Assembly: GCA_016699855.1 (NCBI GenBank)
Contig: CP064988.1
Location: 1,454,501 to 1,518,500, forward strand
Length of the DNA stretch: 64,000 bases
Direction: 5' to 3'
Source of the DNA: Rhodospirillales bacterium
GTDB taxonomy: Bacteria; Pseudomonadota; Alphaproteobacteria; Reyranellales; Reyranellaceae
Part shown: one piece after another, positions 26,458-35,274 of the stretch
Position numbering within the stretch: position 1 is the stretch's first letter
How the letters are laid out: each line of letters begins with the position of its first letter
Position numbers and translations under genes: made by a program
Notes under the pieces: model-generated
What the model was told of the DNA's origin: nothing
The model's input: only the letters and a program-made list of their open reading frames with translations
Database searches by the model: none

Positions 26458-27381
26458 ATGAGCGAGCACGACGACTTCGAACCGCATCACGCCTCATCAC
26501 CGACCGACCATGTCCTCACCGAGCTTCAGCTCCACGGCTACCGTCCCTTCGAGGATGAACCCGACCAGCGACTCCTCCCGGACGGCAATGCGGTCGCAGG
26601 CGCCATCGCCGACATCTTCGACGCCCTGATCGGAACGCTGGAGGACACTCGCCTCGAACCCGACCTCAACGATCTCCTCTGGTCGACGGTCAACGTCTTC
26701 CACCGCGCCACCGACCGGATCGCGCGCGAACTCGACGACAACGAGCAGGCGCAACGCCGCGGGCAGCGTGAACAGGACGGCAGCGAGGTGAAGGCCGTCG
26801 AACTCGAGCGCCATATCGCCGAGGGGCAGACCCTGATCGAACGCCAGAACGCCTTCGAGCTGATGCGCGACCAGGCCGCCGAACACTACGAACGCCACGC
26901 CGGCAAGACCTGGCTTCCGCGCAGCGGATCAAGGGTCAACCACCGCAATCTCACCTCGGCGATGATCGACAGCCGCGACTTCCTGGCAGCGAAGCGGCGC
27001 GCCGAGCAGACGATCCTTGTTCCGCCTGGTCCAAAGATCCTCGTGACCGGCGGTCTCGACTTCGACGATCACAGGCTGATCTGGGCGAAGCTCGATCAGG
27101 TACACGAAAAGCACCCGGACATGGTGCTGATGCACGGCAAATCGCCGAAAGGCGCCGAGAAGATCGCCTCGCTCTGGGCCACGAACCGCAACGTGCCGCA
27201 AATCGGCTTCGCTCCCGACTGGACGAAGCACGGCCGCGCAGCGCCCTTCAAGCGCAATGACGAGATGCTGGAAATCCTGCCCAAGGGCGTGATGCACTTC
27301 CCCGGCACCGGCATCAACGACAACCTCGCCGACAAGGCCAGGAAGCTCGGCATCCCGGTCTGGAAGTTCGGCGGCGGGTGA
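26458..27381 (+). CDS. DUF2493 (YspA-type SLOG) protein
   Basis: A 307-residue protein starting at ATG 26458. The C-terminal half is the DUF2493 SLOG domain: KILVTGGLDFDDHRLIWAKL, MVLMHGKSPKGAEKIASLWA, and QIGFAPDWTKHGRAAPFKRN. SLOG domains bind nucleotides or nucleotide-derived ligands and are frequent in conflict systems and mobile elements. The N-terminal half is helical, with a long charged stretch. Upstream in-frame sequence from 26161 is compositionally odd and excluded. It is the last gene of the ParB-Toprim block and converges with a GNAT gene. Confidence 0.85.
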   Translation: MSEHDDFEPHHASSPTDHVLTELQLHGYRPFEDEPDQRLLPDGNAVAGAIADIFDALIGTLEDTRLEPDLNDLLWSTVNVFHRATDRIARELDDNEQAQRRGQREQDGSEVKAVELERHIAEGQTLIERQNAFELMRDQAAEHYERHAGKTWLPRSGSRVNHRNLTSAMIDSRDFLAAKRRAEQTILVPPGPKILVTGGLDFDDHRLIWAKLDQVHEKHPDMVLMHGKSPKGAEKIASLWATNRNVPQIGFAPDWTKHGRAAPFKRNDEMLEILPKGVMHFPGTGINDNLADKARKLGIPVWKFGGG

Positions 27382-27475
27382 GCGCCGTCCTCAATCGCGA
27401 GGCCAACGATTGGCGCAACGCGACCCCCTGATGGCCTTCAGGAACGCGATGGGGAAAAGCTGACGAAGCGGGGAG

Positions 27476-27982
27476 CTAGCTGCGCTCGAACATAATGGGC
27501 GATGCGCCCCGGTATTGAGCTTCCCCAAAGCTGGCATAGCCCAGCTTTGCCGCTAGACGCATCGAAGCCGCGTTGCCGGGGTGGATGATGCAGACGGTGC
27601 GCACCGGCTGATGTGTTTGCGTCATCCAATCGTGAGCGGCAACGACAGCCTCGGCGCCATATCCCTTTCCATGCCCGCTGGTGGCCAACACCCACGCCGC
27701 CTCTGGAAAAGGATCAAAGCTCTCGCCTAAACCTCGCGCAAAGTGCGCGAGGCCCACTTCCCCGACAAAGCCACCGCTCTCCTTCTCTCGGACCGTGAAG
27801 ATGCCGAACTCGAAGGTTTTCCAATGACCAATGTTGCGAAGGAGCTTGTTCCAAGCATCTTCTCGGCTCGCAGGCTTCCCGCCGATGAATTCCGTGACCG
27901 CAGCATCGCTGCTCATCGCGTAACTCTCATCGAAGTCGATAAGCGACGGCTTGTTCAGTATGAGGCGGTCGGTTTCAATCAT
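27476..27982 (-). CDS. GNAT-family N-acetyltransferase
   Basis: A 168-residue RimJ/RimL-like acetyltransferase. It begins MIETDRLILNKPSLIDFDES, includes the acetyl-CoA loop GHGKGYGAEAVVA (R/Q-x-x-G-x-G/A type) and NAASMRLAAKLGYASFGE. Such enzymes modify ribosomal or small-molecule amines. It is on the opposite strand to the flanking ICE genes and less GC-rich (RBS and start region AT-richer), suggesting separate acquisition. Target unknown. Confidence 0.9.
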   Translation of the reverse strand: MIETDRLILNKPSLIDFDESYAMSSDAAVTEFIGGKPASREDAWNKLLRNIGHWKTFEFGIFTVREKESGGFVGEVGLAHFARGLGESFDPFPEAAWVLATSGHGKGYGAEAVVAAHDWMTQTHQPVRTVCIIHPGNAASMRLAAKLGYASFGEAQYRGASPIMFERS

Positions 27983-28316
27983 GCAGTAATCATGCGCGAC
28001 GCGGCACTTTATTCAAGTACCTCGTCCACCTTTGCAGTTTGGTACGCGGCATTTTCAGCGACAGGGTTTGGTTCGCAAGCTGCCACATCGGATGCGTCGG
28101 CTTTCCTGATCAAGCTCCCACTAGCAGCACCACCCCCGCTTATCTGCGCTGATCCTTGGTCAGACTGATCGCCTGACGCCATCAACCCGTGAAGGGTCGG
28201 CTATGCGAGCATGCCGCCGCTGCGGCTGCGCCTGCGCGGTGATTGCAGCGCTCAGCCCGACACTTCGGGCGCCTGTCAGCGGGGGATGGTCCTCCGCTCA
28301 AACAGGAGCCGGATCG
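27983..28316. other. Intergenic region without a convincing gene
   Basis: About 330 bases between the divergent GNAT and small membrane genes. It contains a hairpin gcccga/tcgggc (28254-28269) and the ribosome site aggagcc just before 28317. The reading frames across it lack conserved sequence. It probably holds the promoters for both flanking genes. Confidence 0.4.
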
Positions 28317-28484
28317 ATGTCCCTCAACGACGCGCACGCCTTCGCCTTCAGCCTCGCCACCACCCTGATGGCCGCCATCATCATCTTCCAGGCCGGCGAC
28401 GGCACCCTCTCGGTGACGCCCGCCAGCGAATACGACGGCGACATCGCCGCCATCATCCATGAGATTGATCCCTTCGCCCCATAA
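28317..28484 (+). CDS. Small hydrophobic protein
   Basis: A 55-residue protein starting at ATG 28317 behind aggagccggatcg. It contains one membrane segment (AFSLATTLMAAIIIFQAG) and an acidic C-terminus. It shares the place of similar small membrane proteins upstream of the DUF736 gene in related elements, but I cannot name a family. The good ribosome site supports it as a real gene. Confidence 0.55.
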   Translation: MSLNDAHAFAFSLATTLMAAIIIFQAGDGTLSVTPASEYDGDIAAIIHEIDPFAP

Positions 28485-28624
28485 CCCGGGCGAACCGGCA
28501 CCGCCGCGCGGAAGTCGCACGCGATTTCCGCTCCCGGCGCAGTCGATTTTCAGCTATAGTTCGAGCGCGCCGTGGTGGTGGTGGAGGCGCGACCGTCAGA
28601 CTTTTTCTCACGGAGACCACCACC

Positions 28625-29068
28625 ATGATCATCCTCGCTATACTCGCGTCCCTCGCGGCCATCGGCCTGCTTTGCTGGCTGCTGTTCACGCTAGCCGTCT
28701 TTGCGCTGCCGGCTTTTGTCGGCGTGACCGCCGGGGCGTGGGCCCACGGCACCGGCGCCGGCATTCCCGGCGCGGTTCTCGTCGGCGCCGCCGCCGCCGC
28801 CCTCACGCTAGCAGCCGGCCACCTGCTGTTCACATTCGTCCGACCGATGTGGCTGAAGCTGATCGTGGCCATCGCCTTCGTCGCACCGGCGACGATTGCG
28901 GGGTTCCATGCCACGCATGGCATCGTGAAGCACCTGATGCCGTCCGAAGGATGGCAGATCACCTTCTCCGTCATTGGTGCGATTGCGGTCGGCATCACCG
29001 CGTTTGTGCGGGTCGCAGGAATGGCGGCGGCCCCGGGTCCGTCCGGGCGGGACCTCGCGCGAGCCTGA
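28625..29068 (+). CDS. Integral membrane protein, hypothetical
   Basis: A 147-residue protein starting at ATG 28625 behind cacggagaccaccacc. It has four hydrophobic segments (residues about 1-35, 45-65, 75-95 and 112-135), and an Ala/Gly-rich sequence ending in VRVAGMAAAPGPSG. It could be a surface or entry-exclusion type inner-membrane protein of the element. No family is recognisable to me. Composition and start support a real gene. Confidence 0.7.
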   Translation: MIILAILASLAAIGLLCWLLFTLAVFALPAFVGVTAGAWAHGTGAGIPGAVLVGAAAAALTLAAGHLLFTFVRPMWLKLIVAIAFVAPATIAGFHATHGIVKHLMPSEGWQITFSVIGAIAVGITAFVRVAGMAAAPGPSGRDLARA

Positions 29069-29633
29069 TCGTCGGCATGGCCGTTGTGAGAGCCAGACCA
29101 GCGATGGACCACGACCGCCTACGTCGTCTGGGGCTTTTGGCATCGGAGCGTGGGGCCTGGACAAGACGCTGGCCCAGGGAAGCGGCCCTCGTCGGAGCAA
29201 CTGCCCTCGCGGAACCATGTCTCGGCGCACACCGAATCCGTGGCGGCGATCTCCCAATCGGCGGTCGCAGGTCACGATGCAACACCGATGCGCTGCCGGG
29301 AGGGAACGAAGCCGGTAAGCGTTGACGCGACGCCGGTCTTGCAGTGCGGGACGGCCACCATTTTCTCCGTTATCTGACCGTGCCTCAACCGCTCCAAACG
29401 GCCTCTTCAATGGCCTGATCTGGCCGAAGGCCGGCTTCGCCTCGATCGCCTATGACGCAACAGCCGCGTCAAACTTTCTTCCCCTGACGGCTGCGCCGCC
29501 ATTCCTCGCGAGACAAGAAAGCCCTCCTTGGCTGTCAGGCCCCTGCGGGGTGCGCCGCCGATCGCCTCCGGCCAACCGATCGCCATCGAGGCCGCAATGG
29601 TGCGGACTCGGGAACGGAAAACGGAGATTTACC
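29069..29633. other. 565-base region with no supported gene
   Basis: Overlapping reading frames on both strands are short and show no family. Several small inverted repeats occur in the last 250 bases: cgaag/cttcg near 29422, cagccg/cggctg near 29460-29495, and cccc-tgc-gggg near 29540. All are upstream of the DUF736 start, so the region probably carries a structured 5' leader and promoter. A single-strand feature used during transfer is also possible. Confidence 0.4.
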
Positions 29634-29957
29634 ATGGCGACTATCGGCACCTTCAAGAAGACCGGCTCTAACGAGTTCACCGGCGAAATCGTCACCCTCA
29701 GCGTTCAGGCAAAGAACGTGCGCATCGTCCCCGACCAGCGCGCCACCGGCGAGAACGCCCCCAGCCACCGGGTCCTGGTCCGCCGCGCCGAGATCGGCGC
29801 CGCCTGGTCCAAGCGCTCCAATGAGGGCCGCGACTATCTGGGCCTCAAGCTGGACGATCCGAGCTTCAACGCCCCGATCTACGCCAACCTCTTCGACGAC
29901 GAGGACGAGAGCTTCTCGCTGATCTGGTCCCGCCCCAACGGGCGGCGCGGCGACTGA
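29634..29957 (+). CDS. DUF736 protein, copy 1
   Basis: A 107-residue DUF736 protein: MATIGTFKKTGSNEFTGEIV, LSVQAKNVRIVPD, then APIYANLFDDEDESFSLIWS. The family occurs almost only on conjugative plasmids and ICEs of alpha- and gammaproteobacteria and is sometimes called an element maintenance or single-strand-DNA associated protein, but function is unproven. Its own leader and a strong terminator make it a single-gene unit. A diverged copy lies in the tra operon at 38660. Confidence 0.92.
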   Translation: MATIGTFKKTGSNEFTGEIVTLSVQAKNVRIVPDQRATGENAPSHRVLVRRAEIGAAWSKRSNEGRDYLGLKLDDPSFNAPIYANLFDDEDESFSLIWSRPNGRRGD

Positions 29958-29966
29958 GGTCCGCGC

Positions 29967-29999
29967 AAGGCCCCGGCCGAACAGGCCGGGGCCTTTTTC
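29967..29999 (+). terminator. Strong intrinsic terminator
   Basis: Perfect 12-bp stem aaggccccggcc / ggccggggcctt, five-base loop, and a T-run (cctttttct) just after the DUF736 stop at 29957. On the opposite strand the A-run side gives a weaker terminator that could end the minus-strand PfpI operon as well. Confidence 0.9.
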
Positions 30000-30088
30000 T
30001 TCTCGGCCGATCCGACAAGGGCCTCCGGCCGCGCTGCCTCAAAGGCGCAGATTAGGGTCCCATCATTCCGCCAGAGCTTCTGTGCCCG

Positions 30089-30844
30089 TTATTCGTCGAG
30101 AGCCTCAAGCACGAGCTCCGCTGTCGGCCCGCTGCTATATTGCTGCTGCCCGGTGATCAGGCGACCGTCGCGGATGGCGAACGGCTGATTGGCGCCGCGG
30201 CATAGGAAGCTGGTGCCGGTCATGCCCGCCGCTTCGCTCTGGATGGTGTAGTCGTTCAGCGTTATGCCGAAGGCCCGATTGACTTCCTCTTCCTCCTCGT
30301 CGGTGAAGCCAGTCCACTTCTTACCCTCGGCCAGCAGCTTGCCGTCGGACAACCGGGTCCACAGCAGCAGCGATGAGCCGTGGCAGATCAGCGTGACGAT
30401 CTTGCCCTTCTCATAGAAAGACGCGATCAGCGCGTGCAGCGCGGTGTCGTCCTTGAAGGTCAACAGCGGACCGCCGCCACCGGCGACCCAGACCGCGTCG
30501 TAGTCGTCCACGGAGACCGCGCTGATCGGCAGGGTGTTCTTCAGCATCGCCCCGAACTTCGCGTGATCAACGAAGCCGAGGCTGATGAGATCGTCGGCAT
30601 AGGCCCCGCCGGGCGTGCGCGGATCGCTGTGGGTGTCGAACATCACCTCGCCGCCTTTGGGAGATGCGATATCGACCTGGTGCCCAGCCTCGGTGAACAT
30701 CAGGAAGGCGCGCGTCATTTCCTCGGCAAAGAAGCCGACGGGGAAGCCCTTGAGCTCGGCGGTGTTGGAGACGATCGATAGGATACGACGCGGCTTTCGC
30801 TTCACGCCGATGCGAGTTTCGATTTTCAGATCCGATGCTGGCAT
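30089..30844 (-). CDS. DJ-1/PfpI-family protein (HSP31-like)
   Basis: A 251-residue protein starting at ATG 30844 with ribosome site aaggag. It has the DJ-1/PfpI fold: FPVGFFAEEMTRAFLMFTEA, VWVAGGGGPLLTFKDD, and the nucleophile elbow TLICHGSSLLL, whose cysteine is followed by His. Family members act as glyoxalase/deglycase or stress proteins; HSP31-type length fits. It is the last gene of a minus-strand cargo operon (SDR, DUF924, PfpI) that faces a LysR regulator. Likely role is detoxifying reactive aldehydes. Confidence 0.88.
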   Translation of the reverse strand: MPASDLKIETRIGVKRKPRRILSIVSNTAELKGFPVGFFAEEMTRAFLMFTEAGHQVDIASPKGGEVMFDTHSDPRTPGGAYADDLISLGFVDHAKFGAMLKNTLPISAVSVDDYDAVWVAGGGGPLLTFKDDTALHALIASFYEKGKIVTLICHGSSLLLWTRLSDGKLLAEGKKWTGFTDEEEEEVNRAFGITLNDYTIQSEAAGMTGTSFLCRGANQPFAIRDGRLITGQQQYSSGPTAELVLEALDE

Positions 30845-30928
30845 GTGGCGTTGCTCCTTGTGGGACGAGTGATGTCGAAAAGGAGCAGCGAGGCGCTGGC
30901 TCCGTGGGATCAAGTGATCGTTCGGGGC

Positions 30929-31495
30929 TTACCCCGGGAAGCCGCCCCCCTTGAGGTAGGCGTCTTCTTCCGGCGTCATGGTCCGGCCCAGCACGCAATT
31001 GCGATGCGGGAAACGGCCGAAGCGGCGGATGATATCGCGATGGCCATCGGCGTGCTCCCGCCAGGGCTGGCCCAGCCGAGCGTTGAGCCGCACTGACAGT
31101 TCCTGATCGGCGAGATCCTCGGAATGCGCGAACGGCAGGCAGAAGAACAGCCGCAGGTCCGGCTCAACGCGCACCATATGTCCTGCCTCGAGCGCCTGCC
31201 TTGCATAGCACCGAGCGAGCGGATCGGTGGCGTACATATGCGCCGTGCCGCGAAATGCGTTGCGCGGAAACTGGTCGGTCAGGATCAGCAGCGCCAGCGC
31301 ACCGCCGGGCGTCTCGATCCACTGGTCGTGCCGGCGTCCCGCCACGGCCATATGCAGATCGAGAAAGCGGTCGCGGAAGTCAGCATCGAAGGCGGCGTCC
31401 TTCTCGAACCAGCGGTCGGAGGACGCCCGCCAGTACGCGACGACATCGTCGGGCGCGCTGTGATGGTTCGCGTTAGGTGGCCTCGGGTGCAACAT
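30929..31495 (-). CDS. DUF924 family protein
   Basis: A 188-residue DUF924 protein: DDVVAYWRASSDRWFEKDAA, LLILTDQFPRNAFRG, then the motif FCLPFAHSEDLADQE and FPHRNCVLGR. The family is a helical (TPR-like) fold of unknown biochemical role that often accompanies oxidoreductases. The start at ATG 31495 gives MLHPRPPNANHHSA; longer versions extend into the upstream SDR gene's region. It lies between the SDR and PfpI genes. Confidence 0.88.
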   Translation of the reverse strand: MLHPRPPNANHHSAPDDVVAYWRASSDRWFEKDAAFDADFRDRFLDLHMAVAGRRHDQWIETPGGALALLILTDQFPRNAFRGTAHMYATDPLARCYARQALEAGHMVRVEPDLRLFFCLPFAHSEDLADQELSVRLNARLGQPWREHADGHRDIIRRFGRFPHRNCVLGRTMTPEEDAYLKGGGFPG

Positions 31496-31534
31496 GCCAA
31501 ACGCCCTCACCGAAACGACGGACGCGAAGCAAAG

Positions 31535-31558
31535 GCGGCCGGGACTTACCCCGGCCGC
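31535..31558 (-). promoter_or_regulatory. Hairpin between SDR and DUF924 genes
   Basis: Stem gcggccggg / cccggccgc with a five- to six-base loop, in the short gap between the SDR stop (31567) and the DUF924 start. No T-run follows; likely an mRNA-stabilising or attenuating hairpin. Confidence 0.45.
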
Positions 31559-31566
31559 TTCGCCGA

Positions 31567-32340
31567 TTACTTCGTGGTGTAGCCGCCGTTGACCAGGATG
31601 GTCTGGCCGGTCATCCACCAGCCGTCCGAAACGAGGAACCGGATGAAGGGGACGATGTCCTCGATGTCGGTCAGGCCCGTCTTGGAGAAGCCGGACAGTG
31701 CCGCGGCAGTCTTGTGATAGGCAACCGCGTCTTCGCCCTCAGCCGGATAGAAGAACGGCGTGTCCATCGGGCCAGGGCCGATCGCCGTCACCGAGATGCC
31801 GCGCTCGCCGAACTCCTTCGACGCTGCCCGCGTGAAATGCTCCACCGGCGCCTTGGTGCCGGCATAGGCGGCGTAGAACGGTGTGAAAGCGCCGAGCAAC
31901 GAGGTGACCAGCGTCACGACCTTGCCGTTGTCGCTGACGTTCCTGCCGGCTTCCTTGAGGAAGAAGAAGGCGGTCTTCGAATTGACCGCGGTCATCTCGT
32001 CATATTCGGCTTCCGAGATCTCGACCATCGGCTTCTTCAGCACCTTGCCGACCGTGTTGATAGCGATGTCGATCGAGCCCATCGCCGCCTTGGCATCCGT
32101 GAACAGCTTCTCCACCGCACCAGCCGTGGTGAGGTCGCCCTGGAACGCGAAGGCTTGCGCGCCGGCCGCCTTGATCGCAGCCACCGTCTCGTCTGCTGCC
32201 TGCTTGGTGGCGCTGGTGTTGTAGTGGACGGTGATCGCCTTGGCGCCTTGCGCGGCGAGATCGCGGGCGATCAGTCCGCCGAGGTTCTTCGCGCCGCCGG
32301 CGATGAGAACGGTTTTTCCCTTGATGCTGTGATCGGTCAT
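31567..32340 (-). CDS. Short-chain dehydrogenase/reductase
   Basis: A 257-residue classical SDR. The cofactor motif is VLIAGGAKNLGGLIARDLA (residues 11-29), the NxxG-like segment INTVGKVLKKP follows, and the active site is YAGTK (Y-x-x-x-K) with upstream LVTSLLGAFTPF serine. It starts at ATG 32340. It is the first gene of the cargo operon and probably reduces or oxidises a small carbonyl. Its promoter region holds a LysR-type operator shared with the divergent regulator. Confidence 0.92.
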   Translation of the reverse strand: MTDHSIKGKTVLIAGGAKNLGGLIARDLAAQGAKAITVHYNTSATKQAADETVAAIKAAGAQAFAFQGDLTTAGAVEKLFTDAKAAMGSIDIAINTVGKVLKKPMVEISEAEYDEMTAVNSKTAFFFLKEAGRNVSDNGKVVTLVTSLLGAFTPFYAAYAGTKAPVEHFTRAASKEFGERGISVTAIGPGPMDTPFFYPAEGEDAVAYHKTAAALSGFSKTGLTDIEDIVPFIRFLVSDGWWMTGQTILVNGGYTTK

Positions 32341-32433
32341 TGGCGTTGGCCTCCTTCGGTTGCGGGCGGCCACCCACGCGACCGCTTCCTGCATCGCACC
32401 ATATCGTCTATAGTTCTGTCATAAAGCCGTTCA

Positions 32434-32454
32434 TTCTGACATCACCTGTCAGAA
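32434..32454. promoter_or_regulatory. LysR-type operator between SDR and LysR genes
   Basis: Perfect 7-bp inverted repeat ttctgac / gtcagaa separated by seven bases (21 bp in all). It lies 29 bases before the regulator start and about 95 bases before the SDR start. LysR proteins bind such dyads between divergent genes, repressing themselves and activating the opposite operon with an inducer. Seen directly; function inferred. Confidence 0.65.
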
Positions 32455-32482
32455 ATTCCGACCAATTGCCGAGCTAACACCC

Positions 32483-33383
32483 TTGGACCGTATCGATCTC
32501 TTCCGCACCTTTGCCCGTGTCGTCGAATGCGCGAGCTTCACCCGTGCCGCCGACACGCTTGGAATGCCGCGCTCTTCGGTGTCAGCGGCAGTGATCGACC
32601 TGGAAGCGCGCGTTGGCGCCCGCCTGCTGCACCGCACCACACGAAAGGTCTCGCCGACCCAGGACGGCGCTGCCTTCTACGAACGATGCCTGCGGTTGAT
32701 CGCGGATGTCGAGGAGACAGAGGGCCTGTTCCGGCAGACTTCGGTCGGGCCGAGCGGTAGTCTCCAGGATCGACGTGCCTGGCCGGATCGGGCGTCTCAT
32801 CATCGCGCCTGCTCTGCCGGAGTTCCTCGCCCGTCATCCTCAACTCGACATCGAATTGCGCGTCACCGACCGGGCGGTGAACCTTGTCGAGGAGAGCGTG
32901 GACTGCGTGCTGCGGGTCGGACCGCTGGGCGATTCAGGCCTGATCGCCCGCAAGATCGGCGACCTGCCATTGATCAATGTCGCCAGTCCCGGCTATCTCG
33001 CCCACTACGGCACGCCGGGCGCCCCGGACGATCTCGCCGCGCACCTCGCCGTCAACTACGCCTCCCCATCGACCGGTCGCGTCGAGAACTGGGAATGGAT
33101 CGAACACGGCGAGATGCGCACACGCCGTATTCGCAGCCGCGTCACCGTCAACAGCGCCGAAGCCTATATCGCCTGCTGCCTTGCCGGCCTCGGCCTGATC
33201 CAGATCCCGGCCTACGACGTCAAACGCCACCTCGATGCGGGCGAACTTGTCGAGGTGATGCCCGATTATCGAGCGGCGCCGATGCCGATGACGCTGCTCT
33301 ATCCGCATCGTCAGCATCTTTCCCGCAGGCCCCAGAGCTTTGCAGACTGGCTTGAACAGCTCCTGAAGAACGAGATCCTATAG
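32483..33383 (+). pseudogene. LysR-family regulator, split by a one-base insertion
   Basis: A gene of about 299 codons is read in two frames. The first (from TTG 32483) encodes the complete HTH: MDRIDLFRTFARVVECASFT, AADTLGMPRSSVSAAVIDLE, RVGARLLHRTTRKVS. It is correct to VGPSGSL. The second then gives RIDVPGRIGRLIIAPALPEF and the whole effector domain to 33383. A spare C at 32764-32765 (ctccagg) causes the break; length 901 is 1 modulo 3. It sits opposite the SDR operon, the usual place for its regulator. No other start than TTG fits. If the insertion is real, only a DNA-binding fragment is made. Confidence 0.82.
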
Positions 33384-33579
33384 GCAACCGACAAACCGCG
33401 AATCGAAGGCGGGGCCGCTGGGATGGGGGCGACCATGTCTCTCTCAAGCTGAATGGTCCGAGCTGCAGCGTCAGGTCTGCGGCTGGGGCATCGGTTCTGC
33501 GCCGACCGAATCAGTTGTGGCCATTCTGGGACGGACAGAGCCAGAAGAAGCACTTCCGACTGGAAGGTCGCGCCAAGAA

Positions 33580-33594
33580 CGACTATTATAGTCG
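33580..33594 (+). promoter_or_regulatory. Palindrome over a -10-like box upstream of the XRE gene
   Basis: Perfect 15-base palindrome (cgactat-t-atagtcg) containing tattatagt, which reads as a -10 element. It lies 43 bases before the XRE start. Suggests autoregulation at the promoter; tentative. Confidence 0.4.
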
Positions 33595-33628
33595 TAGTTT
33601 TGGCGTACGCGTAGGTCCGTGTGGGAGG

Positions 33629-33644
33629 TGATCATGCATGATCA
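33629..33644 (+). promoter_or_regulatory. 16-bp palindrome covering the XRE start codon
   Basis: Perfect palindrome tgatcatgcatgatca. The ATG used as start (33638) is inside it and the ribosome site gggaggtg abuts it. The product may bind here, or the RNA hairpin may occlude initiation. Confidence 0.5.
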
Positions 33645-33880
33645 CCGCCCGACAGTTTCGGGCCGCACGCGCGCTGCTGGGTTGGACACAGGAGACGCTC
33701 GCTGACAAGGCCCGGGTCTCATTGACCGCGCTCAAGCGCCTCGAATCCCCAAGCGGCCTCGAGGTGTTTGAGAGCACGCGCGATGAGGTCAGAAGGGCTT
33801 TCGAACGCGCGGGCATCGTCTTCCTGAACTCCGATCAGGGCAAGGGAGTGCTGCTCGTTGATACAAAGAAGGAAACCTGA
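33638..33880 (+). CDS. Small XRE-family regulator
   Basis: An 80-residue HTH_3 protein: MITARQFRAARALLGWTQET, LADKARVSLTALKRLESPSG, then a short C-terminal strand GIVFLNSDQGKGVLLV. Such proteins are common solitary regulators at the start of ICE rep/tra regions. A consensus ribosome site precedes it, and palindromes lie at the promoter and on the start codon. Probably controls the genes that follow, perhaps through excision and transfer. Confidence 0.88.
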   Translation: MITARQFRAARALLGWTQETLADKARVSLTALKRLESPSGLEVFESTRDEVRRAFERAGIVFLNSDQGKGVLLVDTKKET

Positions 33881-34000
33881 CGTTCGACACGTCACGGCGC
33901 TGCCACATCTTCCCGCGTCAGGACCTTGCACCATCATTCCGGTCAAATCACGGTTAACAATCTCCTCCAGTTTGGATACATCTCGCCATCGGGGGATGTT

Positions 34001-34264
34001 GTGACCAAAGACGATTTTCTCGATCAGCCGCCGGCCGGGGCGGCATTGACCGCTTATGACGAGGCGCATTTGAAGCTCTACGTCCGGCTTCTCGACGCCG
34101 ACGCGGCAAGCGCCGACTGGCGCGAAGTCGTCGAGGTCCTCTTCGGCCTCGATGCCAAAGCCGATCCGGAGCGTGCCCTGCGCATCTACACCAGCCATCT
34201 CGACCGCGCGAAATGGATGACCACCAGCGGCTTCTGCCAGCTGCTCCAAGGTCGTCTGCACTGA
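34001..34264 (+). CDS. Conserved ICE protein (DUF2285-associated small protein)
   Basis: An 87-residue protein read from GTG 34001 behind gggggatgtt: TKDDFLDQPPAGAALTAYDE, AHLKLYVRLLDADAASADWR, then HLDRAKWMTTSGFCQLL. The same small protein recurs directly upstream of DUF2285 regulators in Rhizobiales-type ICEs. Function unknown; DUF2285-like C-terminal composition suggests DNA binding. An upstream in-frame ATG (33926) lacks a ribosome site and adds unconserved sequence. Confidence 0.75.
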   Translation: MTKDDFLDQPPAGAALTAYDEAHLKLYVRLLDADAASADWREVVEVLFGLDAKADPERALRIYTSHLDRAKWMTTSGFCQLLQGRLH

Positions 34265-34382
34265 GGTGATGCGCAAACCGCATCACGTTGCGGCCACTTC
34301 GTCCTTCCCGCGCTCCGTTCAACCCGGAATCGTATCCACTGCATAACTCGCGTTGTGAAACCTTGCGCGGAGGCGGTGGAGA

Positions 34383-35148
34383 ATGTCCGAGGATGAAAGT
34401 TGGCGGTCTGAAGCCGCCTATGACTATATCGACAAGTTGACCCCCGGCGATCTTGCCTGGGAGTTCTTGCGTCGCAACCCGGAATACAGAAAATCTTATC
34501 AGGAACTGGTAGCCATCGGCCGGCTGACCGAGGACATCGCGCGCGAGTTCGCCGAGCAATGGGGGTTGCGATTTCGTCGCCGATCCTCGCAACTCCGCGC
34601 TCATCCAGCCGATCTTCTGGACCCCGCAAGCCGATCCCGCGACACTCCCGTTCACCGGCGGACCGAGCCCGGCGGGTGATCTTCGCCTCCGCGTTGAGGA
34701 TCTGCACGTCTATGCCATCATCGAGCACAATCCTGGTCTGATCCGGCTCGCGCTGCGGGGCGAAACCCATGACGTGGCCCTGGTCAACGTCGATGATGCC
34801 CGCCCTCTCGGCGCATTCGTCATGTTCGATGAACTGACGCTCGACCGGCTGACCGCGGTCGAACGCCTCTGGCACGCAATGTTCGGCAAGCGTGTGCCGC
34901 CCGATCCGCGCATGACGCTGCAGAGACGACAGCGCGCGCGCCAGATGCTGCGCGCTGTCGACGCGCGCGAGAGCGGCGTTATCTACCGCGTCGTCGCCGA
35001 GCATCTCTTCCCTCAGCACAAAATCGACGCAGCGTCCTGGGTCGGCGACCCCATCCGGGAAATCACCATCCGTCTTGCCCGCGACGGCGAGAAGCTCGTT
35101 CGCGGCGGCTACCGAACATTGCTGCGCCGCCCACGCCGGGATCGCTGA
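34383..35148 (+). pseudogene. DUF6499/DUF2285 transcriptional regulator, split by a one-base insertion
   Basis: About 254 codons in two frames. The first (ATG 34383) encodes MSEDESWRSEAAYDYIDKLT, DLAWEFLRRNPEYRKSYQEL and EQWGLRF. The second continues VADPRNSALIQPIFWTPQAD, then the DUF2285 domain with LGAFVMFDELTLDRLTAVER to the stop at 35148. A TTT at 34572-34574 should be TT; length 766 is 1 modulo 3. This two-domain regulator precedes the excisionase and repA genes in related ICEs and likely senses or controls replication/transfer. As it stands only the first 70 residues would be correct. Confidence 0.75.
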
Positions 35149-35274
35149 TACCCGCTCGCGTGTCGATCTTAGCGCCTTACTTCGACATCGTCCGAGGCGC
35201 CGTCTTCACGCCACCGTGCTCGCAACCCGCCGCTTATTCGAAGCGGCCACCCGCGAGACCACGGAGGTGCGATC

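Noticed and set aside
27743..28168. 141-codon plus-strand frame over the GNAT gene
   Set aside because: Antisense shadow of the acetyltransferase gene for most of its length.
31535..31558. Hairpin considered as terminator of the SDR gene
   Set aside because: No T-run on the minus strand; kept only as an intercistronic hairpin.
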